Counted from the stretch's first letter, positions 14,738-23,666 are shown. The stretch is DNA of 30,201 nt from Anaerolineales bacterium (GCA_016932955.1 JAFGBV010000083.1:1-30201); one strand, 5' to 3'. The notes: a model not told the origin generated them from the sequence alone. Program-made: numbers and translations.

Positions 14738-16006
14738 ATGAAAATCACAATCTTGAATGGCAATCCTGAGCCATCATCCTTCGATGGGTATCTGGATCAA
14801 CTTGTTTCTGCACTAAAGCAGGATGGTCATGCGATAACCCGGCTTGATCTGCGCGACCTGCTCTTGCGCTATTGCATCGGCTGCTGGGGCTGCTGGGTGA
14901 AGACCCCAGGGCAATGTTCCAACCGGGATGCCTCCATCGAGATGGACCGCAGCATCATCCAATCCGATTTCACCCTCTGGGCCTCTCCTTTGAAAATGGG
15001 ATTCCCCTCGCGCTTGCTGAAGATGGCGCTGGATAAGCATCTACCGCTGATCCATCCTTATATGGTTGTCGACCACAACGAAGCGCACCACCTCAAGCGC
15101 TATCCCCGTTACCCGCGCGTTGGGCTGTTGGTTGAGAAAGAGGCAGATACAGATACTGGCGATTTGAGCCTGATTACCGATATCTTTGCCCGTACCGCAC
15201 TCAATTTCAAGAGCCGCTTGGAGTTTGTCTACACCACAGAGCAAGGCGTGGAATCTCTTGCCAGGCAGATAAGTATCCCAAACAACGGAAAGCATCTGTT
15301 CATCCCTGCTCCTGGCGCGCTGCCCGGAATGCAGATCACCCCGCCCAAAAGCCTGGCGGTTTTCAACGGCTCGCCGCGCGGCAGGAAAGGCAACACACCT
15401 ATCCTGCTTGGAGAATTCATCAAAGGCTTCGGCCACCCCGCTGAGATGTACCATCTCAACCGGTTGCATGACACTGAGCTGTTTGTTCAGGCTTTCGCTG
15501 CGGCGGAATGCGCCTGGATCGGTTTCCCCCTCTATACCGATGCCATGCCCGGAATTGTAAAACACTTCATCGAAGCATTGGAGCCTCTTCATGGGCGTAA
15601 GGGAAATCCTCCGTTGGGATTCTTGGTGCAATCTGGTTTCCCTGAAGCAATCCATTCTCGCCACATCGAGCGTTACCTGGAAAAGCTGGCCTCTCGCCTC
15701 GGCTGCACCTACCTGGGAACCATTGTCAAGGGTGGCGGAGAGGGGCTGCGCGTCATGCCGCCCGAGTACACTCGGGGACTATTTACATCGGTACAGGCGC
15801 TGGGCAGAGGATTAGCCTCCACTGGGCAGTTAGATGCAGAATTCCTCCGCCAGGTTGCCAAACCCGAGCGTTTCTCTCCCCTGCTCTGGCCGTTTTTCCA
15901 GGTGTTCCTGCGCCTGCCCATGGCTACCTCATACTTTGACCAGATGCTCAGGCAAAATGGGGTTTATGATCAGCGCTATGCAACGCCGTTCCTGGGAAAA
16001 AAATAG
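14738..16006 (+). CDS. Tandem flavodoxin-like (NADPH-dependent FMN reductase type) protein
   Basis: This 422-residue protein is made of two fused flavodoxin-like domains. The first starts MKITILNGNPEPSSFDGYL, has the CIGCWGCWVKTPGQC motif (46-60) of NADPH-dependent FMN reductase/iron-sulfur-flavoprotein relatives, and DFTLWASPLKMGFPS. The second starts near residue 206 with LAVFNGSPRGRKGNTPILL, the classic FMN phosphate loop, and AECAWIGFPLYTDAMPGIVKHFIEAL. The second domain has no cysteine motif, so the two halves may bind flavin with different roles. GAGGTG lies 6-7 nt before the ATG. It is the last gene of the PadR operon. Electron transfer between the membrane polyferredoxin and a substrate is the natural inference; the substrate is not evident. 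The C-terminal tail (about residues 370-422) is an extension with no match I recognise. Confidence 0.85.
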   Translation: MKITILNGNPEPSSFDGYLDQLVSALKQDGHAITRLDLRDLLLRYCIGCWGCWVKTPGQCSNRDASIEMDRSIIQSDFTLWASPLKMGFPSRLLKMALDKHLPLIHPYMVVDHNEAHHLKRYPRYPRVGLLVEKEADTDTGDLSLITDIFARTALNFKSRLEFVYTTEQGVESLARQISIPNNGKHLFIPAPGALPGMQITPPKSLAVFNGSPRGRKGNTPILLGEFIKGFGHPAEMYHLNRLHDTELFVQAFAAAECAWIGFPLYTDAMPGIVKHFIEALEPLHGRKGNPPLGFLVQSGFPEAIHSRHIERYLEKLASRLGCTYLGTIVKGGGEGLRVMPPEYTRGLFTSVQALGRGLASTGQLDAEFLRQVAKPERFSPLLWPFFQVFLRLPMATSYFDQMLRQNGVYDQRYATPFLGKK

Positions 16007-16051
16007 CCCTCACTAAAAACAACACCTGCAATAAAAATACTCTATCCTGTA

Positions 16052-16066
16052 AGAGAATAATTCTCA
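16052..16066. promoter_or_regulatory. Fur-like 7-1-7 palindrome (distal)
   Basis: AGAGAATAATTCTCA matches the Fur core TGATAATnATTATCA at 11 of 14 positions by my count. It lies 136 bp before the permease start, downstream of the flavodoxin stop. Function is inferred from the pattern only. Confidence 0.35.
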
Positions 16067-16122
16067 ATCATTTTCTTGCCTGACGCCCGGCAAGCGCCGA
16101 ATACCGTTGGCAACCGTTTCAT

Positions 16123-16156
16123 TTGACAAATATTTCCGAAAATGAAATTCATTTAC
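16123..16156 (+). promoter_or_regulatory. -35 element and Fur-like palindrome before the fused permease
   Basis: TTGACA (16123-16128) is followed by a perfect 15-bp dyad AAATGAA-A-TTCATTT (16140-16154). The surrounding 19 bases match the E. coli Fur consensus at 14 of 19 positions by my count. No clear -10 hexamer is visible, so the promoter itself is uncertain. Confidence 0.4.
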
Positions 16157-16201
16157 AGTAGCGTGGGGAAGGAAAGGGTTATAAAATATGGGGAGATCCA
16201 T

Positions 16202-19200
16202 ATGGTTGAACCAGAACTTATCACCCTCCCCAACAACAAGCCCACCCTGCGAGACAAAATTAAGCATAGTGCGCTTGCGCGCCTGGTAAGTTACACCACA
16301 GTACGCGTGTTCACGCTGATCCTGATGGTGGTAATCAGCGTTTACTTAACCATCCTGGTGGCTAACCTGGGCGGTTTCCTGGACGAGGTGTTACGGGCAA
16401 ACATCGACGAGAATATTGGCATGATGTTGCTAGGTGGTTGGCTGAAGGATGTCACTGACGAGGATGAACGCAACCAAACCATCGAGCAAACGCGAGCTGC
16501 AATGATAGAGGCCTCTGGGCTTAATGAACCCTTCTTGCTGCGCTGCCTGCAGTGGCTCTGGAAAGGCCTGACGCTGGATTGGGGGAAAGCCAGAGTGTAC
16601 GTAATCTTCCAGCGTGTGCCAACCGCTGAAGTTAAGTACGTGATCCTCGATCATCTACCGCGCACCCTGTTAGTGTTCGGCTCAGCCAATATATTGCTCT
16701 TCTTTGTGAGCCTTGGATTGGCGCTGGGTATTTCTCGCAAGTATGGGAGCTGGCAAGATAAACTGGTGACCGCATTGGCGCCATTGGCAGCAGCGCCAAG
16801 CTGGGTGTATGGGCTGATCATCTCTGGATTCTCGATTCAATTATTCAATACCTGGCATTCCTCATTTGACCAATGGCCACCGGGTTTCCAGCTAAGCCAC
16901 TTATCATTCTACTTTAAACATATGTACCCGGCAGTGTTGGCGATATTCATCAGCAAACTCTTCCAAAGCATTTACGCCTGGCGCACGCTTTTCCTGATCC
17001 ATTCCAGCGAAGATTATGTGGAAATCGCTAAAGCCAAGGGAATGCCGGGCAAGTTATTGCAAAGGCGGTACATCCTACGTCCGGTGCTGCCCAATGTATT
17101 GACAACTTTTGCCCTGATGATTGTGGGGTTATGGCAAGAGGTAATCATATTGGAAACGGTATTTTCTGTAGCAGGGGTAGGGCATTTATTCCGTGACGCT
17201 TTAGGCTTTAATGATATTCGCACGATTGTTGGGCTGGTGGTTACTTTTGCCTATATGCTGGCGATCACGATGTTCCTGCTCGAGATCGCCTATGCGCTGG
17301 TTGATCCGCGGGTGCGCATTGGTGGAGAAAGCCGCCTGCGGCAAAATAAAGCGATCAGGAGATGGGGATTGTTAACCCGCCTGAGAAGGCAACGAAATGC
17401 CGACTTGCCCAAACTACCCGGGCAAGCCCCACCTGCAGCCAATTCCCACACAACAGCAACTGCAAAACCCGAATGGAAAGCCCCTCCCCTGGAAAAGCCA
17501 CCCCCTCCCATCGAACAAGCGCCGCTTTTACGCGATCTGATTCTGCATGCAGCAGGCCCAGCACAGCAGGCAGCGCATGATTATGTTCTTGAATCGGGCA
17601 AACTCCTGGTTGAAGCCGGTCTGCTCATCAACGCCAATGATGTATTCTGGTTGACCAAGTCAGAACTAAAGAGCGCCATCCGGGACTGTGAGACAGGGAA
17701 ATCGCTACATCCATTCAACCAGATTATCCGCCAGCGCCGCCTGGCTCAGTTGGCAGGTCAGGCAGCCCGTCCCAGCTTAGCAGTGCTAATCCCGCAAGCA
17801 TCCACCGTCGCCCAACCCGCAAAACCTCTGGGCAGTCATCCCGTCCGGCAACGATCACAACGCCTGAAGGCATCGCTCCACGAACTACACCGATACCGGC
17901 CTGTAATCGCCGGCGCGGCGATCATCCTTGTGCTAGTTGTTATATCAATCTATGCCATCATCGCTCTTCCCTACAATAAGGCTGTTAAGTTATGGCGTGG
18001 GGATGATATGGCCTGGCTGCGCTACCCAACCTACGCACTACCTACCTGGGTAAATTGGTTCCGGGCTGATGATTTGCCGGAAACAATCAATTTGAGCAGC
18101 CGTGATGAGATCGTCAGCAAAACAACGAAGATCGTCTCAGAAAACACACGCACAATCACCTTCTCTTTAGCCTTTGATTATCCCTATTCTCATTACCCTA
18201 AGGATCTCATCATCTTCTTTGAGGCAGATTACGATGAGAAAAAACCACTGATTGCTTTGCTGTGGCGCACACCAGATGGGCGTGAAATTGACCTGGGCAG
18301 TTTCTCGATCTTACCAGAGTATTCTTATTACGTCTTCCAGGATGAAAAACTGCTGCGCAAACTAAATGCTGCAAATGTTAACCAAGGATTGTTTGGTGAT
18401 CCCCAATCAGTGAGTGATCCAATATCCGTGCTGCCAGGGAAATACGAACTGGAAGTGACCGCATTTGTGTTCGAAGAGAATGCTGATATAGATGCAGATT
18501 TTGTGCTCTACGGGCAGGTGCATGGCTGGGCTGGCACCGATGGCCGGCGCCGGGACGCGCTGATAGGATTGCTTTGGGGGGCGCCTGTGGCGCTGGCATT
18601 TGGCTTGCTTGCTGCGGCAGGCACTACCCTGACTACCATCACCATCTCGGCTATAGGAACTTGGTTTGGTGGCTGGCTCGATCAACTGATCCAACGCCTA
18701 ACTGAGGTGAACATGATCCTTCCCTTCTTCCCTGTCAGCCTGATGATATATACACTTTACTCGAAAAGTTTCTGGGTGATCCTGGGTGTGACGGTATTGC
18801 TCAACGTCTTCGGCAGTGGGATTAAAAACTACCGCTCATTGTTCCTACAGGTCAAGGAACTGCCTTACTTTGAGGCTGCCCAGGCATACGGAGCAAGCAA
18901 TTGGCGAATCATCTTTCGATACCTGATCCCGCGCATCGGCACAATCCTGATCCCACAAATGGTCATTCTGGTGCCAAGTTATGTATTCCTTGAAGCAGGT
19001 TTGAGCGTGCTGGGATTATATGATCCGCTAACCCCACCCACCTGGGGGCAACTGATATTGGATGGGCTTACAACAGGCATCCACCAAGGTGCCTATCACT
19101 TATTCTTGGAACCAGCCTTTTTCTTGATGCTGACAGGTTATGCATTTCTGTTGCTAGGAATATCGCTGGAACGCATTCTAGAACCACGCCTGCGCGAAAT

Positions 19201-19204
19201 CTAA
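16202..19204 (+). CDS. Fused DppB-DppC-type ABC permease with unusual linker
   Basis: This 1000-residue chain joins two oligopeptide/nickel-type permease subunits. Half one (about 30-375) has a DppB N-terminal helix, an EAA loop DYVEIAKAKGMPGKLL..RYILRPVLPN (271-298) and ends VDPRVRIGGE. A cytosolic linker (376-565) is Pro-rich, then carries a segment (about 458-515) reading KLLVEAGLLINANDVFWLTK and IIRQRRLAQL. That segment resembles the helical region before the PEP-utiliser domain of PEP-synthase/rifampicin phosphotransferase proteins. Half two has a helix at 567-588, then a ~180-residue extracellular beta-rich insert, then a DppC core with EAA loop YFEAAQAYGASNWR (about 889) and EPRLREI at the end. 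I chose the ATG at 16202 for its GGGGAG ribosome site; the frame extends to 16142. No ATPase or binding protein is adjacent, so it must borrow them from elsewhere. Substrate unknown. Confidence 0.88.
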   Translation: MVEPELITLPNNKPTLRDKIKHSALARLVSYTTVRVFTLILMVVISVYLTILVANLGGFLDEVLRANIDENIGMMLLGGWLKDVTDEDERNQTIEQTRAAMIEASGLNEPFLLRCLQWLWKGLTLDWGKARVYVIFQRVPTAEVKYVILDHLPRTLLVFGSANILLFFVSLGLALGISRKYGSWQDKLVTALAPLAAAPSWVYGLIISGFSIQLFNTWHSSFDQWPPGFQLSHLSFYFKHMYPAVLAIFISKLFQSIYAWRTLFLIHSSEDYVEIAKAKGMPGKLLQRRYILRPVLPNVLTTFALMIVGLWQEVIILETVFSVAGVGHLFRDALGFNDIRTIVGLVVTFAYMLAITMFLLEIAYALVDPRVRIGGESRLRQNKAIRRWGLLTRLRRQRNADLPKLPGQAPPAANSHTTATAKPEWKAPPLEKPPPPIEQAPLLRDLILHAAGPAQQAAHDYVLESGKLLVEAGLLINANDVFWLTKSELKSAIRDCETGKSLHPFNQIIRQRRLAQLAGQAARPSLAVLIPQASTVAQPAKPLGSHPVRQRSQRLKASLHELHRYRPVIAGAAIILVLVVISIYAIIALPYNKAVKLWRGDDMAWLRYPTYALPTWVNWFRADDLPETINLSSRDEIVSKTTKIVSENTRTITFSLAFDYPYSHYPKDLIIFFEADYDEKKPLIALLWRTPDGREIDLGSFSILPEYSYYVFQDEKLLRKLNAANVNQGLFGDPQSVSDPISVLPGKYELEVTAFVFEENADIDADFVLYGQVHGWAGTDGRRRDALIGLLWGAPVALAFGLLAAAGTTLTTITISAIGTWFGGWLDQLIQRLTEVNMILPFFPVSLMIYTLYSKSFWVILGVTVLLNVFGSGIKNYRSLFLQVKELPYFEAAQAYGASNWRIIFRYLIPRIGTILIPQMVILVPSYVFLEAGLSVLGLYDPLTPPTWGQLILDGLTTGIHQGAYHLFLEPAFFLMLTGYAFLLLGISLERILEPRLREI

Positions 19205-19223
19205 GACAGCACATATAATATTT

Positions 19224-20570
19224 ATGAGCATCCAACCACCGATTAAACACCCTACCGGCATGTTTGGCTTTATATTGGTCTGGGCTGGGCAGGTTGTCTC
19301 TGTAATGGCATCATCGATGACCCAGTTTGCCCTCACCATCTGGGCTTACCAGGAAACGGGCAGCGCAACCGCGTTGGGCGCGGTAAATACCAGTTTCCTC
19401 ATCCCTTTCCTGGCTCTTTCACCGATTGCCGGGGTGATGGTAGATCGCTACAACCGCAAGCTGATGATGATGGTCAGCGACCTTGCAGCCGTTCTGGCTA
19501 CTACGGGAATCCTGATCATCCATGCCACAGGAAACCTGCAGATATGGCACCTCTATATCGCCGCAGCCATCAACGGTCTGGGCAGCACCTTCCAATGGCC
19601 AGCATACTCCGCGGCGATCTCCACCTTACTGCCCAAGGAACATTACAGCCGCGCTAACGGCATGATGTCGCTGGTTGAGTCTGGCCCAGGGGTGTTAGCG
19701 CCCATGTTGGCAGGCGCGTTGCTACCCCATATTCAATTGATCGGCATACTGATCATCGATGTGATCACCTTCTTCCTGGCGATCTTCACACTACTGATTG
19801 TACATATTCCACAACCATCACACACAGTGGAAGGACAGGCGGGGGCAGGCAATATCTTCAAAGAGGCAGTTTTTGGCTTCAAGTACATCCTTGTGCGGCG
19901 CAGCCTGCTTGGGCTATTGATCTTTTTCATATGCCTCAATTTTGTGATCGGTCTATCAGGTTCCCTCTTTGCGCCATTCATCCTCTCCCGCACCGGAAAC
20001 GACAGTGCTGCCCTGGGTGCAGCACAATCATCTTACGCTATCGGCGCCGTTGTCGGAGGGTTGCTTGTCAGCCTCTGGGGAGGCTTCAGGCGTCGTATGA
20101 CAAGCATTTTCGTCGGAGAAGCACTGACAGGGCTATTCACACTGCTTCTTTTTGGCCTGGGGCGCAGCCTGCCTGCCTGGATCGCTGCAGCAGTGATCGG
20201 GGCAATCTTTCCTGTATTCACCAATGGCGCCAGCCAGGCGATCTGGCAGGCCAAAGTAGCCCCAGATGTGCAGGGCAGGGTATTCTCGGCGCGGCGGATG
20301 ATCGCCTGGTCAATGGGGCCAATCACACCCATCCTGGCTGGCGCCTTAGCCGATTACGTGACGGAACCCGCCATGCAGGCCAATACCTGGCTGGCGCGCC
20401 TGTTCGGCGGCATCGTGGGAACCGGTCCAGGCTCGGGGATGGCTGTGCAATTCATCCTAACCGGCATTGCTTATATGCTGGTCGTGTGGATCGTGTTTCT
20501 CTTTTTCCCCATGGTGCGCAACCTGGAGGACAGGCTGCCCGATCACGATCAGATGGAAAAGTTGAAATAA
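19224..20570 (+). CDS. MFS transporter (multidrug/EntS-type exporter)
   Basis: This 448-residue transporter has twelve predicted helices of the major facilitator superfamily. It begins with a short polar tail, helix 1 (FILVWAGQVVSVMASSMTQFAL), and the loop 2-3 motif GVMVDRYNRKLMMMVSD, the family A-motif in the form GxxxDRxxRK. The layout resembles the MFS_3/EntS and macrolide-efflux group, which export drugs or siderophores. It begins 19 bp after the fused permease without a ribosome site; a TATAAT (19214-19219) lies only 4 nt before the ATG, too close for a normal promoter, so expression is probably by read-through from the permease gene. If the Fur-like sites upstream are real, an iron-chelator exporter would be the simple reading; that is speculation. 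A bidirectional terminator follows. Confidence 0.88.
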   Translation: MSIQPPIKHPTGMFGFILVWAGQVVSVMASSMTQFALTIWAYQETGSATALGAVNTSFLIPFLALSPIAGVMVDRYNRKLMMMVSDLAAVLATTGILIIHATGNLQIWHLYIAAAINGLGSTFQWPAYSAAISTLLPKEHYSRANGMMSLVESGPGVLAPMLAGALLPHIQLIGILIIDVITFFLAIFTLLIVHIPQPSHTVEGQAGAGNIFKEAVFGFKYILVRRSLLGLLIFFICLNFVIGLSGSLFAPFILSRTGNDSAALGAAQSSYAIGAVVGGLLVSLWGGFRRRMTSIFVGEALTGLFTLLLFGLGRSLPAWIAAAVIGAIFPVFTNGASQAIWQAKVAPDVQGRVFSARRMIAWSMGPITPILAGALADYVTEPAMQANTWLARLFGGIVGTGPGSGMAVQFILTGIAYMLVVWIVFLFFPMVRNLEDRLPDHDQMEKLK

Positions 20571-20571
20571 A

Positions 20572-20612
20572 AGAGAATGAGCGGGGGATTTCGCCCTCCG
20601 CTCATTTTTCTC
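20572..20612. terminator. Bidirectional terminator between MFS gene and exonuclease III gene
   Basis: ATGAGCGG (20577-20584) pairs with CCGCTCAT (20598-20605), flanked by A-rich sequence on the left and TTTTT on the right. It can stop transcription from both converging genes. Confidence 0.8.
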
Positions 20613-20616
20613 TGCC

Positions 20617-21381
20617 TTATTCGATGAGCAATGTCACCGGGCAGTGATCGGAGCCAAGCACTTCCTCATGCACGATCACATCTTGCACCTGCGGCACCAA
20701 CGCCGGCGATACCAGGAAATAATCTAATCGCCAGCCAATGTTGCGTGGGCGGGCATTGAAGCGATAGGTCCACCAGGTGTATTGCACTCGGTCAGGATAG
20801 AGATGGCGGTACACATCCACAAAGCCATGTGCCAAGTAATGATCAATCCAGACGCGCTCTTCAGGTAAGAAGCCTGAGGTGTGCTGGTTTTCCTTCGGGT
20901 TCTTAAGATCAATCTCGTTATGGGCAGTGTTGAAATCACCGCAGATGACGACCTTCTCACCCTGTGCATGCAGGTGATCACAAATCTCCAGCAGGCGAGC
21001 ATAAAACTCAAGCTTATAATCCACGCGCTCCTGACCGCGCTGTCCGTTGGGGAAATAGATATTATAGAGTAGAAAGCCCCCCTGACGCGTACGGGCGACT
21101 CGCCCTTCCACATCAAATTCTGCTATCCCCAATCCCAGGTCAGCTTGCTCTGGCGGCTGTCGCGAGAACGTGACCACGCCGCTGTATCCGGGGCGCTCCG
21201 CAGGATTCCACAAAGCATGTTGGCCCGCAAACAAAGCCTGCTGCTGCTCGCTGAGCTGCTCTGGGCGGGCTTTGATCTCTTGCAAACATAATACATCGGG
21301 CGCGTAAGCCTCCACCCAGGTCCATATACCTTTATCCAATGCAGCCCGCAGGCCGTTGATATTCCAGGTAGTGATCTTCAC
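20617..21381 (-). CDS. xth: Exodeoxyribonuclease III
   Basis: This 254-residue Mg-dependent AP endonuclease / 3'-exonuclease acts in base excision repair. Family motifs: TTWNINGLRAA (Asn7 region), CLQEIKA (Glu35, metal ligand), GGFLLYNIYFPNGQRG, GDFNTAHNEIDL (Asp/Asn of the active site), WRLDYFLVS and the C-terminal SDHCPVTL with the catalytic His. Length is normal for the ExoA/XthA family. The start is GTG at 21381, 7 bp after the degV stop, with only a weak upstream ribosome site, so translation is likely coupled to degV. Its stop lies just beyond the bidirectional terminator. Confidence 0.96.
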   Translation of the reverse strand: MKITTWNINGLRAALDKGIWTWVEAYAPDVLCLQEIKARPEQLSEQQQALFAGQHALWNPAERPGYSGVVTFSRQPPEQADLGLGIAEFDVEGRVARTRQGGFLLYNIYFPNGQRGQERVDYKLEFYARLLEICDHLHAQGEKVVICGDFNTAHNEIDLKNPKENQHTSGFLPEERVWIDHYLAHGFVDVYRHLYPDRVQYTWWTYRFNARPRNIGWRLDYFLVSPALVPQVQDVIVHEEVLGSDHCPVTLLIE

Positions 21382-21388
21382 CCGATTG

Positions 21389-22243
21389 CTAATCCATCAA
21401 ATGCATGGGGACCACAGCCACACCCACAATCTCCGGGCCAGTATGCACACCCAACACCGGAGAAATGCGCATGATCTCCAGCTTAGCAATCCTGAGCCGT
21501 TCCTGCAACAAGTCTGCCAAAGCCTGGGCTGGGCTGGCAAACTGACCGTGCAGAACCGTGACCCATACTGGGAGCGTGCTACTGTACTGCGAAGCCAGGT
21601 AGTCGACTATATCTTGCAGAGCCTTGGGGATGGTACGCGCCCGGCCTACAGTAGAGTACTTCCCATCGTGCTTGGCAACGTGAATGATCGGCTTGATGCG
21701 CAACAGTGAGCCAGCCAGCGCCTGAACACGCCCAATACGACCACCGCGCGCCAGATACTCAAGCGTCTCTAGCGTATAGATCACCTCCGTGGACTCGCGA
21801 ATCTTGTTCAAGCGCTCCAGGATGGCATCCTTGCCAAGCCCAGCTAAAATCCCTTTTGCAGCCGCTAACACCTGGAAGCGTTCCCCGCCAGAGAGCGTCA
21901 TCGTATCCACCAGATGGATCACGGCTTCGGGCACCTGGGCAGCACCAAGGCGGGCCGATTCGATAGTACCGCTCAGGCCAGAAGAGATATGAATGGAAAA
22001 GATCTCCTCACCCTTCTCAGCTAATTTACGGTAGATATCCGCAAAAATACCAGCCGATGGCTGCGCGGTAGTGGGAATTTGCGGCCGCATCGCTTCCAGT
22101 CGACGATAAAATTCATCTGCAGTGATATCGTCGGAATTTACCTCACCTTCGGGAAATTGGATGAATAACGGTGCGATCGTCAATCCCATCGCCTGTATTT
22201 CCTCTACAGGCAGATCAGCAGCACAGTCCGTGACTATTTTCAT
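21389..22243 (-). CDS. DegV family (fatty-acid-binding) protein
   Basis: This 284-residue DegV/FakB-type protein binds a fatty acid so that a kinase (FakA) can phosphorylate it for phospholipid synthesis. It starts with MKIVTDCAADLPVEE and contains TTAQPSAGIF, SIHISSGLSGTIESARLGA (a conserved Ser/Thr/Gly lipid-head site), ETLEYLARGGRIGR and LRIKPIIHVAKHDGKY, all diagnostic of the family. AGGAG lies 9 nt before the ATG. No fakA-like gene is in the window. It shares the transcript with exonuclease III; the two are not functionally related in any known way. Confidence 0.94.
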   Translation of the reverse strand: MKIVTDCAADLPVEEIQAMGLTIAPLFIQFPEGEVNSDDITADEFYRRLEAMRPQIPTTAQPSAGIFADIYRKLAEKGEEIFSIHISSGLSGTIESARLGAAQVPEAVIHLVDTMTLSGGERFQVLAAAKGILAGLGKDAILERLNKIRESTEVIYTLETLEYLARGGRIGRVQALAGSLLRIKPIIHVAKHDGKYSTVGRARTIPKALQDIVDYLASQYSSTLPVWVTVLHGQFASPAQALADLLQERLRIAKLEIMRISPVLGVHTGPEIVGVAVVPMHLMD

Positions 22244-22333
22244 AGGCTTTCACTCCTCTAGCATATTATTGGGGAACCAAGTGATGCGTCCTACTTCCAC
22301 ATCATGAAATCAAAGTATTTTACCCTAATTTCA

Positions 22334-22342
22334 TGTTAAAAT
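22334..22342 (+). promoter_or_regulatory. Extended -10 element of hisS
   Basis: TGTTAAAAT fits an extended -10 (TGnTAnnnT). No good -35 is visible. Predicted leader about 40 nt with AGAGG 8 nt before the ATG. The 145-bp gap also serves the divergent degV gene. Confidence 0.4.
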
Positions 22343-22388
22343 GCGAGATCAAACAGGTTGCAACAGGACTCTCGCAGAGGCACAAACC

Positions 22389-23657
22389 ATGAAGAATCTG
22401 ATCCAATCACTCAAAGGCACGCGCGATTTCTACCCAGAAGAAATGGCACGGCGAACCTGGCTTAGTAATATCCTGCGCGAGGTATCCGAATCGTTCGGCT
22501 ACCAGGAATATGAAGGCCCCTTCCTTGAATCCATCGACCTCTACGCGGCCAAGTCTGGCGAAGAGCTGGTCAAAGAGCAGTCATTTGTTTTCCCCGACCG
22601 AGGTGGAGATCTAATCACACTCCGCCCAGAGCTAACCCCTAGCCTTGCCAGGATGGTAGCAACTCGCCAGCGCCAGCTCGTCTACCCGTTGCGCTGGTGG
22701 TCATTCGGACCTTTCTGGCGCTACGAGCGCCCGCAAAAAGGGCGCACGCGGGAATTTTTCCAGTGGAACATCGATATGCTTGGCGCCGAGAGTCCAGAGG
22801 CAGATGCCGAATTAGTGGCGATCATTGCCGTCTTTTTCAAACGGGTAGGATTATCGCCACGTGATGTAGCCATCCTGGTCAACAACCGCCGTCTGCTGGA
22901 TGCCGAATTCTCTGCCATAGGCATCGCGCCAGAAACACGCCCCAACATTGCCCGATGGGTGGACCGGCGCGACAAAATGCGCTCCGATGAGTGGGAGGCT
23001 TACGGCTCAGAAATTGGCCTAAGCCCGGCACAGTTGCAGTCGATGAAAACTCTTCTGCAAAACCAAGAGCTGTGGAAGAAATCAGAAGAACTGGTACGTC
23101 TTTTTGCGGCACTTGAGGCCCTGGGGGTTAGTGAATATATTCGCTATGATCCCAGCATTGTGCGGGGGTTGGATTACTATACAGGCACCGTTTTCGAGGC
23201 CTTTGACATCTCTGGCGGTGTGCGCCGGGCTATTTTGGGTGGAGGGCGCTACGATAACCTCCTGGCTGACGTGGGCGGCGAGCCGCTCACAGGGGTCGGC
23301 TTTGCCATGGGCGACGTGGTGATCAGCTTGGTGTTGGAAAGTAAAGGCCTAATCCCAGAAAATCTTGGCCAAACACCTGCAGAGATCTTAGTAACCGTAT
23401 TCGACCAGGAATGCATAACCGCTTCCTTGGCTTTTGCAGCCGAACTTCGCCAGGCAGGCATCCGGGCGATTTGCTACCCCGAGCCAGCCAAGCTCCCCAA
23501 GCAGCTCAAATACGCCGACAGGATCGGGATTAGGACTGCTATCGTGATCGGTCCGGAAGAAATTGCCCAAGGCATGGTGGCTGTTAAAGACCTGAGCACC
23601 AGCGAACAACAAGTGCTCCCGCGTGCCCAGGCAATCGAAATTCTCCGCGCTAGATGA
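22389..23657 (+). CDS. hisS: Histidyl-tRNA synthetase
   Basis: This 422-residue class II enzyme attaches histidine to tRNA-His. Motifs: N-terminal LKGTRDFYPEEM, motif 2 FWRYERPQKGRTREFFQWNIDMLG, the HisA-type histidine site GLDYYTGTVFEAFD, motif 3 LGGGRYDNLL...GVGFAMG, and a C-terminal anticodon-binding domain with GIRAICYP and LPKQLKYADRIGI. Length is normal. The open frame reaches 22341, but the ATG at 22389 fits family N termini and has AGAGG 8 nt upstream. The cognate tRNA-His gene lies about 4.7 kb downstream in this window. The nucleotidase gene begins 9 bp after its stop. Confidence 0.97.
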   Translation: MKNLIQSLKGTRDFYPEEMARRTWLSNILREVSESFGYQEYEGPFLESIDLYAAKSGEELVKEQSFVFPDRGGDLITLRPELTPSLARMVATRQRQLVYPLRWWSFGPFWRYERPQKGRTREFFQWNIDMLGAESPEADAELVAIIAVFFKRVGLSPRDVAILVNNRRLLDAEFSAIGIAPETRPNIARWVDRRDKMRSDEWEAYGSEIGLSPAQLQSMKTLLQNQELWKKSEELVRLFAALEALGVSEYIRYDPSIVRGLDYYTGTVFEAFDISGGVRRAILGGGRYDNLLADVGGEPLTGVGFAMGDVVISLVLESKGLIPENLGQTPAEILVTVFDQECITASLAFAAELRQAGIRAICYPEPAKLPKQLKYADRIGIRTAIVIGPEEIAQGMVAVKDLSTSEQQVLPRAQAIEILRAR

Positions 23658-23666
23658 GCCTGAGCC

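Noticed and set aside
19214..19223. TATAAT just before the MFS start as a promoter
   Set aside because: Only 4 nt from the ATG and no -35 at a suitable distance; expression by read-through from the permease gene is simpler.
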